NCBI GenBank assembly: GCA_022497145.1
Contig: MU385898.1
Span: forward strand, 124,001-188,000
Origin: Rostrohypoxylon terebratum
Lineage: Eukaryota > Ascomycota > Sordariomycetes > Xylariales > Hypoxylaceae
Direction: 5' to 3'
Length of the DNA: 64,000 nucleotides
Shown: positions 55,767 through 64,000 of the stretch, one piece after another
How the letters are laid out: each line of letters starts with the position of its first letter
Position numbering within the stretch: the first letter of the stretch is position 1
Notes under the pieces: generated by a model
Database searches by the model: none
What the model was told of the DNA's origin: nothing
The model's input: the letters and a program-made list of their open reading frames with translations, nothing else
Made by a program: the position numbers and the translations under genes

Positions 55767-58486
55767 ATGCATATACTAGTAACGAACGACGACGGTCCAC
55801 CGTCTCCGACATCCTCACCCTATGTCCATAGCCTAGTCCGTGAACTTCAGAAGAGGGGACATGTTGTCTCAGTCTGTCTACCGCACACCCAGCGGTCTTG
55901 GATCGGAAAGGCCCATATGATTGGCCAAACCGTCAAGCCACTATACTACCGGCCGTCCGAGACCTTCGATCCGTCCCCCGCTGCTGCCTCCAAAGCACAG
56001 GGTACCACCAACTCACGGCCGAGCAAAAACGGGAAAGACGAAGAGTGGATTCTTGTTAACGGGACACCCGCAAGTTGTGCCCAGATCGGCTTGCACCACT
56101 TCTTCCGCGAGAAGGGTCCGGTCGACCTCGTCGTCTCGGGTCCCAACTATGGGAGGAATACAACAGCCGTATTTGCGCTGAGCTCAGGCACACTCGGTGG
56201 CGCTATGGAGGCTGCGATGTGCAGAAAGAAGTCCATCGCACTAAGTTATGCTTTCTTCAGCCGCAACCACGATTCTGTCATCATCGATGCCGCCAGTCGT
56301 CACAGTGTGAACGTCATTGAGAAGCTGTATGCCCAGTGGCCGGAAGATAGGAGCGTTGACTTGTATTCGGTCAACGTACCCCTTGTTGAAGGTGTGGAAG
56401 ACAAGAAGACACTATGGGCCGAAGTACTACAAAATTATTGGGGTGAAAACGGGGCTTGTTTTGAAGAGGTTGAGGGGAGTATAGGCGACGAAGACGAAGA
56501 AGAGGAGCGAATACGTGAGGGCGAAGAATCCAAAGCATCAGGGGCTGACTCGAAAGCGAATGGCGATGCAAGTGAGGGCCAACCACGATACGTACATAAG
56601 CATTTCAAATGGGCGCCAAGGTTCACGGACGTATATAAAAGTGTTGACGAGTCAACACCGGGTAACGATGGATGGGCTGTCAAAGAGGGCTTCACCAGGT
56701 AAGTCTGACTCTGTCTTATGTGCCCCTGATATCCTCGGATTATTACTCCTAGGTCCTAAGACTGATTCGCCATACAGTGTGACACCATTAAAAGCGAATT
56801 TCTGCCACGCTGCTACACATTTGTACGGAGAGGAATTGAAATTGTGAGTCTAGTCTTGTATTGCATTTGGTGTTTAGAAGGGGCGGTAGCATCATAGACA
56901 GCCGGGGCCTGCATATCGTCAGATAGAGAAGACATCATCGCTTTCTAGACTATACAAGAGGTGTGATATATTATAAAGGCACTACCAGTTACTATATATA
57001 TATCGAATATTTGAGATTTATGTTATACCTCTCACTGCGGTTTCTTATTTTGATTCTCTCCAGGAGTAACCCAGAGACCCAGGGCGAATCATTGTCTATG
57101 TCGACCCTAATCTACCAACCTAAGCAACACTTCTATGCCTTAGTCGCCTACGAGGACCCTTATGTCCAACCCCTTATACTATCTGCTCTGCAGAAATTAT
57201 TCCCGCCAGAAGCCTACACGCTGCTGTCTGAGCCCGAGTCGGAAGCTTCAGGGGAGCCCGTCTCGTTAAGCAAGTTGATACCGGACAATAATAGTAGCCA
57301 TATTCTACAGATCACGCCATACGAAGCCATCGACTGGGACTACGTAGACGCGCACCCGCGCTCGTGCTTGGTGAATAGCTACATGCTGCGAAAGGCGCTG
57401 ATCCGCAAACATTACCTCTCGGCGACGGTAGAGCAGTGGGTGGCTAAGAGGCCGGAGAGTGTGCTATCGAGCCATGTTAAGAGGAGCGAGCACTTTGAGC
57501 TCGACTACGCGGAGTTTCTGGACGATGCACTGGTCGAGGCTTTTGATCTTAGGGAGAGTCTGGAGAAGAATGAGGGGAAAGAGGAGGGGGAGAGGGAGTG
57601 GTGGATCTTGAAGCCAGGTATGAGCGATAGGGGGCAGGGGATCAGGTTGTTCGGGACGATGGAAGAATTACAGGACATTTTCGATGGGTGGGAGGTTGAG
57701 AGTGAGGATGAAGACGAAGACGGAGATAGGGATGACGCGGCTTCGAACCGCAGCGCTGATGGAAAAGACAACATTACAACCTCGCATCTTCGTCACTTCG
57801 TGGCTCAGCCGTATATTCACCCACCGCTCTTGCTGCCCCGCAACAACCGCAAGTTCCACATCCGCACATACGTCGCTTGCGTTGGGAGCTTGGACATCTA
57901 CGTGTACAGGCATATGCTTGCTCTATTCGCCGGGAAGGAATATTTCTCCCCAGGAGCTACATCTACATCTACATCTACAGCTGCGGATACATCCGGATCT
58001 TCCAATACACAGGATGCGGGAGATATAGATCTAGAAGCCCATCTTACCAATACGTGTCTCCAACGCTCCATGCGCGACGGCACCGTGCAAAGGTTCTGGG
58101 ATCTGGAACTGGGAGAAGAGAGGAAGAGGGATATCTTCAGCCAGATCTGCGACGTCACCGGCGAGGTCTTCGAAGCGGCGGCTCGCGCAATGCTTATGCA
58201 CTTCCGCCCCCTACCGAACGCGTTCGAGGTATACGGACTAGATTTCCTCGTCGATGCCCAAGGCACCGCTTGGTTGCTCGAGGTTAATGCGTTCCCGGAC
58301 TTTAAGCAGACGGGCGAGGAACTGAGGGGCTTGGTCGCTGGGCTGTGGGAGGATGTTCTGGGGGTCGCAGTCGCGAGGTTCTTTGGGGCTAGCGGGAGGG
58401 AAAGCGAGGGGAGGGGGCAGAGCCACGGAGATGGTACGAAGGAGGAGAGGTTGGTACATGTGAGACATGTGGATTTAGGACGGTAG
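55767..58486 (+). CDS. PBY1: Pby1-type SurE phosphatase/tubulin-tyrosine-ligase fusion
   Basis: This is a two-domain protein; yeast Pby1 is a P-body component associated with the decapping enzyme. Exons are 55767-56698, 56778-56843 and 57064-58486, giving 806 residues. The N-terminal SurE domain (about 1-330) opens MHILVTNDDGPPSP with the catalytic NDDG, and contains WILVNGTPASCAQIGL, VSGPNYGRNT and LYSVNVP. An acidic insert lies near 235-260. After the short second exon (VTPLKANFCHAATHLYGEEL) the ATP-grasp TTL domain begins. It has RSCLVNSYMLRKALIRKHYL, the ATP-binding WWILKPGMSDRGQGI, HLRHFVAQPYIHPPLLL, KFHIRTYVACVG, LTNTCLQR and WLLEVNAFPDFKQTG. Both introns preserve frame; the second (220 bp) is long for this region. 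The TTL part carries a TSTSTSTA repeat encoded by ACATCT units at about 57957-57985. Confidence 0.93.
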
Positions 58487-61400
58487 GCTGGATGGTGAAT
58501 CATCGAGTCCGTGCTAAGACATGCTGCCACGGCTAGCAATAGTTCATGTACAAGTCACCTCGTGATGTCAGGATACGATGAAGAGTTTTCTGCTACATTA
58601 TGGGAACACATGAATTCAAAGTCTGGATTCTAAAAAGGGGGGGCAATATCAAAATGCTTGGTGTTACAACTAATATCCACATCCGGATATATGAAGGTGC
58701 TAGAACTCGGCACCGGGGCTGCTCTGCATATGCGAGAAGGCAGTGGATGTCCACACAAATAGCTTAGAATCTAGATTTCTAAGTACATACAGGACACCTC
58801 GTTACTACATTACCTAGGCACTCTCAGGTAGAGCAAGAGCGCGAAGTGATACGGCAATTTGAGATGCGGTGCAACTGCGGACTGCCATGGTTCACGTTGT
58901 TTAACGCGATCGAGACAGCGACGAGGGGCGGGATATAACTACGAATTACAAGACGGTTTACATCGATATGACGAACTAGATGCCCTGTGTGTAGGTAGGT
59001 CTTTGGGTATGAGAACGAGGAGAGTCATTATATTGTGTGGCTATGTCGTCGATCCTGTAAGCTATATGGTCTTTTGATTTATGGGCTCTTAGGACTGTGT
59101 GGAGTTGTATCGTGTCGATGGTCGTTCATCCAGAAGGATGGTCACACGTATCTGCATTACATACGCGTCTTGTTGTGTTAGAGCTCTGATAGCTAGTATC
59201 AGGCTGCTAGTGTAGCTAGCTAGCTCTACTGTTCTGGCTACTCATGGAACAGGTATTATGGAGAGCCGAAGAGACGGGATTTCTGTATCATGCCGAGCAC
59301 GACGGAGCTTACTATTGAGAATCAAGGTCGGTCGGCTGCCTCTGACTCTCTCAACCTTATCATATCCACTAGAGAGTGCGCTAATTAGTAGTATGTATGA
59401 GGTGCTATCAAGAAAGATTTACATATTTGTGTATGTAATTATGAAGCCAAGGGCCGAGCTGTATCGAAGAGCTTTTGGTGTGTTTCCCGACGGAGCTTGG
59501 CTATCTTGGTTCGCAGAGCGTGAGCCGATACTTGCCTAAATTTGGTCCTCTGGATTGCCGAGATAGACTACCATCCCTACTCGGGAAACTAATAGACTTT
59601 TTGATTTGAATGCTCGCCTGGGCGGCAGGGCAGACACCGGACTGTTTTCATATTCTTCTTGGCTGTGGTCCGTCTCCGTTATTAAAGTCTAGGTAGTGTA
59701 TCTACACTTTAATGCCGACCTACCTGAATATTTGCCTATCTGCCGCTTCATTGTCCGCGTTAGGTAGGTATGATGGGACAACGATAGACAAGAAAACTAG
59801 TGAAATGAGCTGACGAGAGACGCTATCAGCACTGCCACGCGGATGTCACATAGCGCAAGAGTCTTCTGGCAGATTTTTTATCTCTCTCTTCCCGTCCCAA
59901 TTGGGCGGGTGGACGCATTGCTACCTACATGATGCTTGAACCCGATACTATGGTGAGAGTTGAACTGCAGAAGTGAAGATCAATTGTGCGAAAGGCGCAC
60001 GACATACCTACTACACATACCTACCTACCCAATGTATTACCTATAATGCACTGCACAGCCACACGGATGTGTTTTGTGTAAGTTTCTCTCAACTGGCCTA
60101 CCTCATCTATTAGATACTAGAGGCTGGCTTGATGGTTGTTTCAAAACTCGTCCTCTTTGTTTATAAGATACCTATTTCGTTATGGTGCTGAAGGGGGATG
60201 GGGCAAGATTCGAGATGCGCGATGTGACCATGATTGGCGAGGAACCCCAGGCTTGGCATCTTTTATACATACCTGCATATTATCTCCAGATCACAGAATA
60301 TACCTAGACTCTAGAGTGACCTGCTGTGCCTATGATCTGCGTAAAATATGGTATTATAAGTGTCGTACTTGTGTCAGTAGAATATATATGCTGTGCCTTG
60401 ACTTCTTGATGAAAAGTGTAAATTCCCTACATGATATAATTATCTACCTACTTATTTTGTGTTGTACCGAAGGGAATGTAGCTAGGATCGAATTGGTCCA
60501 AAATTGCAATAGGGGTCTCGCTCAACTCAATGCTTACATCAGTCTTCACGAACTTTTCTGCAACTATCGCCGAGTGTTTCTAAAACTGAAACTAAGGAGG
60601 CATATGTTCGCATGTAGGTAGGTTGTCAGGGAAATCCCATGGTCCAATCGCAACTCAGCCGCAACCACGCGGATGGGATCGGGAGGCATGGGGGTAGGTC
60701 AGGAACCTCCTTATCGAAGAATAAATATATGTCAGACGAATGTTCTGCAGAAAGTTCCTTCAAGAATTACCGAAACCTCGTAATCCATTAATAAATCCCT
60801 TGATAATCTGATGTAAAGCGCTTACTACATAGGGTACTATATTGCTACCCATGCGACAGAAATTTCCCTTGTCTGAAATACCTAGCATAAGGATCATTAG
60901 GATGATTAGCTCGTTGAGATGATTTCGTCCGAAGACAGACACATACCAATCCTGAGAAAATCTGCCTTGACCAGATCGAATATATGATATTAATAAGGTT
61001 GATATCGGAGATGCCATGCTGTTTCCGGTAAGGGCGAGGATCATCAATTTCCACTGGAGCTCGGACAATCTTAATATAAAGCCATATTGGAAGCATCCTG
61101 CTGTTAGCATTGAGCATTGCGAGCTATAATTTTTGAGAACAGAGACCAAGGCGCGGACTTGCGGGACGCCCGTCGTTCCCCATAATTTTCACATGCGAAA
61201 TTCAAGCGCCGAACTGGCTAATATGGGAGGGAACATATTAGTTGTAGTTGTAGAAGTATGGAAGTAAACGCGTATGATCCCTATATTACCGCTGTTAAAA
61301 TCCCCTTGCGAGTTTCTTCTTTGACTCCTTTTTTTGATGATGATAGATAATAGGTATCCGTGACTCGGCGATGATGTGAGGCCTTTTTAAGTTGATAAGT

Positions 61401-61772
61401 AGGAAGATATGGTAGAATAATACTCCAACGAAAAAAAGAAAAAGCCCGTTACTAAGAGCCCTCCTGCATCTGGTTGTCTGCACACCGGTTCCTTTTCCTC
61501 TATCAGCCAACGAGGCATCGAGACAGCGTAGCATTTGGAGTACATACATATACAGTAGCTTACCACGCGTGTAAGTCAACCGTGCCAATGAAAATTATTC
61601 CTAGAGTCCCACGTGGATGGAACGTGAGACTTGTGCAATCGATATATGCCTCTACTCACATAGTAGCCTTATATTAGTGGCCAGTCGTGAATCTTATCTA
61701 GAACAACGAGGCTGACGACAGAGTGGTTGGGCTGACTTGGAGGTGATGTTCACTTCAATATCTCAGTAGACA

Positions 61773-61911
61773 TTACTGATGAGCCTTATTTGGTGCCCGG
61801 TCTGACGGGAAAAGGACGATGAACATGATGATCATACCGGCAATGAGGTACGGGTTGTCAGAGCGTGGAGGACACCATGAGAAGTTCCTGACAAGAGCTG
61901 CTTCTGGACTT
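61773..61911 (-). other. candidate terminal exon or small-gene remnant with one membrane segment
   Basis: On the minus strand, after a possible acceptor GATGCAG, the frame reads SPEAALVRNFSWCPPRSDNP, then the hydrophobic run YLIAGMIIMFIVLF, and ends PSDRAPNKAHQ before TAA. Codons are biased to C in the third position (GCC, ATC, TTC, GTC), as in real genes here. Upstream exons could not be placed with confidence; a second frame just upstream reads HTWYASSWIYLAKLM. No family is recognised. It may be the end of a small membrane protein gene, a decayed remnant or chance. Confidence 0.25.
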
Positions 61912-62486
61912 CTGCATCAACTTGGCCAAGTAGATCCATGATGAGGCATACCAAGTGTGGAGAGCGCTATATGTGAGTTGGGTATCGAAGAAGCCTAACC
62001 AAGCACATGTGCGGTGGTTGTCAGACCGCAACTTTTTGGTTGGCTAGGTGAATAGATATGTCCCTGCCTGAGGGAACAGGAAAATATATTATGTATGATA
62101 AAAGTACGTAGTCGATTTGAATGGGCAAGAATAAACGTGAAGAAAACCAGGGAATGGTTACCCAAATAAACCTGTAAACCTACGGCAGATAATTGTGGGT
62201 GGCGTTTGATAGAGATTTAATATTCCTTGAATATTGTTGATAAAGTGTTCAACCTAATTCGATAGCATACATACCTAGTACCTAGTAGTACCTAGTATGA
62301 CGCCTCCTTACATAGACTAGACTCTGAGACTTTGACTTTTGTTACACCTGTGATTCAAGGCTAGAGTTACTAGCATCTAGACTCAACCCGGACTCAACCT
62401 CCTAGACAGCCCATCCCCTTCCGATCGAGGCAAAATTGAAAAAAAAAAATTCTAAAAAAAATCAAGATATTTCAGTCGGAGGATTC

Positions 62487-62507
62487 GATGATGATGATGA
62501 TGATGAT
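62487..62507. repeat. (GAT)7 microsatellite
   Basis: Seven exact GAT units lie in intergenic DNA. Seen directly. Confidence 0.95.
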
Positions 62508-64000
62508 ATGTAGGTATCGATGGTACCAGGTACCTATACATTAGTACTAGGTTACTAGCTACGTAGCAGTCATTGTAGCTATCGGCTTGACGTGTTTTTC
62601 GCTCCCGATTGTAGCGATGGGTGAGTCGAAGTCTCCTCTTTTTGCACAGCCTCCCTTGGCACTCTAAAATCTTGCCCGTAATTGGCCGGAGAGGGCCTAT
62701 TCTTTCCCTGGAAAGTAATAACCGATGGCCACGGTACCTTCGGTATACGTACGTATGCTACTGCAATTGTTTGTACATGACCCTAACATGTTGAGAAAAG
62801 CCCAGCTGTTCAGGAGCGCCATACGCATACGATTTCCAAGGAGGAAAGGATGGGGGGTTCGTCGACTGCCCTGACCTGCCTGACCTGCTAGATGCTGAAG
62901 TGGGAAGTACTAACTGGGAATGACACGACGATCAGGTATTTATCTAGGGACCCATATTGTTGATATCCTGACTTTTTTGTAATTTACCGAGACCGACCAC
63001 GCGGTCTGGGTTTTGCAGTGCCATGTTGCGCCAAGTTGACGATTGGTGATGCTAAGCACCTGGGCACCTTAATAATGCAATCCAACACTAGGTGAATGTG
63101 AAAAGAAGACTTTGGTGATACATAGTACATTAGCGGAATGTTGCGCTCAGGCAGTCAGGTAGAGAGTCATTGGAGTCATTGATGTAAGAAGGTGGCATAG
63201 AAGTGGCATGTCCATCCACCTCATTCACTCACTGAGAGAGTATAACTGGGAACAAACAACGTCAACGGCGTCTAAAAGAAACGGGGAAAACAAGAAAAAG
63301 GTTTCTACCTTTTTTTTTTTAAATGATAATTAGGTTAAGATTTTAACGGGGTCCTTCCCAGATACCTACTTTGACTTAATAATATTAATAATTGCCTCCT
63401 ACACTAATAAATAGTAAAATCTCAGGGTCAAAGGCAAAATATAAACTTCTGCTAAAACAACAATGACAGGGAACTCTGCCGCTCGCGTAGCACGAACATC
63501 TTGACACGCAGGTACGTCTAGTACCCATGTGTGTGTACTTTCTATACCAAGAAAATACTAGGCACATTCACGCCTTTTCAGGCCTATTTTGCTGACTTGA
63601 CCTACTCATCTAAAGTATTGTTTCGGTACCATGCATACCCCTGGCCAAGTATCTTAGCAGCTTAGCAAATGGCTCAAGGTTATTAGGTTAGCATTATTAT
63701 CTTAGTTTACCCCCTAGCGAGTTGTTGAGCGTAACCAATTTAGCAATTATCAAAGACAGTTCGATTGGTTCAATTGCTGTAACTTTGTCGCTATTGTTTC
63801 TCTCTTCCTCTTCATCCAACTTTCATACACTCCTTCTTGCCGCCATGTCGGGTCACTGAGATCCTAATTCCCTCTGCCCTTTGGTAGTTGTTTTTATGTT
63901 CTTACTTAATCCTATTTTCAAATCGAGTTGTCGATTTCAATGAGGTTGCTTGGGACTCACAGACGACAAATAACCGTACACATCCTCGCCTCATACCTCA

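Larger units (their letters stand above)
58487..64000. other. gene-poor right flank (5.5 kb)
   Basis: No gene can be supported with confidence. The stretch is AT-rich, with many TAGGTAGGTA/CCTAGG motifs (58815, 58990, 59760, 60005-60030, 60438, 60613, 62268-62300, 62510), a (GAT)7 microsatellite and poly-A/T runs. Open frames at 60136-60621 and 60760-61149 lack ATG starts and family motifs. One possible terminal exon on the minus strand (61773-61911) is listed separately. The last 200 bp (63,800-64,000) are pyrimidine-rich and may be the promoter of a gene beyond the window. Confidence 0.5.

Noticed and set aside
57957..57985. ACATCT tandem repeat as an inserted element
   Set aside because: It is an in-frame simple repeat coding for Thr-Ser within the PBY1 ligase domain, not a mobile element.
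55767..58486. Separate SurE and tubulin-ligase genes
   Set aside because: Two introns connect the frames without a stop, and the SurE-TTL order is the known Pby1 architecture.
60136..60621. 161-codon open frame on the plus strand
   Set aside because: It opens with TTG rather than ATG, has erratic composition and no recognisable motif.
60760..61149. 129-codon open frame on the minus strand
   Set aside because: There is no ATG at its start, it is hydrophobic and AT-driven in composition, and it has no family resemblance.
1..64000. tRNA, 5S rRNA and CRISPR arrays
   Set aside because: I looked for GGTTCGANTCC-type B boxes, 5S-like blocks and regular direct repeats with spacers. Only isolated partial matches appeared (for example GGTTCGAGG near 11440 and GGTTCGAAATGG near 44650), without A boxes or acceptor stems.

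Overview
The window is nuclear DNA from a filamentous ascomycete (Pezizomycotina), probably a Sordariomycete. The evidence is the gene set (a single Nup98-Nup96 fusion with a Rae1-binding motif, a Duo1 DASH subunit, a SurE-TTL Pby1 fusion, Aim21, two P450s) together with short introns of about 50-240 bp with GTAAGT-like donors and TAG/CAG acceptors. There are no bacterial operons, CRISPR arrays or insertion sequences. I recognise no tRNA or rRNA. Species-level placement is not possible by eye.

Layout. 1-2.4 kb: no gene. 2.4-5.9 kb: 60S ribosomal protein eL8 (minus), the tRNA thiolase NCS6/CTU1 (plus), and a four-exon complex I MWFE/NDUFA1 subunit (minus) that was reassembled from small exons. 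7.0-12.7 kb: a PHD-MYST histone acetyltransferase (plus) and a secreted M28-type glutaminyl cyclase (plus). 14.8-18.8 kb: an ENTH epsin (plus) convergent with a centrin/Cdc31 (minus). 21.2-27.3 kb: the nucleoporin precursor NUP98-NUP96 (plus). 27.9-34.4 kb: two unrelated P450s (minus) on either side of an F-box/beta-propeller-like gene (plus). 36.6-37.4 kb: TVP18 (plus). 41.7-44.6 kb: the actin regulator AIM21 (plus). 45.8-54.5 kb: MCM10 (minus), RNase H2 subunit B (plus), DUO1 (minus) and an uncharacterised S/T-P-rich nuclear-type protein (plus). 55.8-58.5 kb: PBY1 (plus). 58.5-64 kb: gene-poor, with one weak candidate terminal exon.

Most genes are housekeeping and are not functionally linked, as is usual in a fungal chromosome arm. 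The nearest thing to a functional neighbourhood is 45.8-54.5 kb. There, replication and mitosis genes (MCM10, RNase H2B, DUO1) sit in divergent or convergent pairs, and the two divergent promoters carry ACGCG(T) boxes of the MBF type, alongside a conserved-looking protein of unknown function. The P450/F-box/P450 segment looks like accessory metabolism, but it has no backbone synthase.

Coordinates of multi-exon genes give the full coding span, and the exons are listed in each entry. Splice sites were chosen by reading-frame continuity, consensus and family resemblance recalled from memory. No alignment or search was run. I did not find a clearly novel multi-gene system. The best leads are the uncharacterised gene divergent to DUO1, a centrin with degenerate EF-hands, a P450 with a non-classical I-helix, a 280-bp inverted-repeat element, and a highly repeated intergenic motif of the CCTAGGTAGGTA type.
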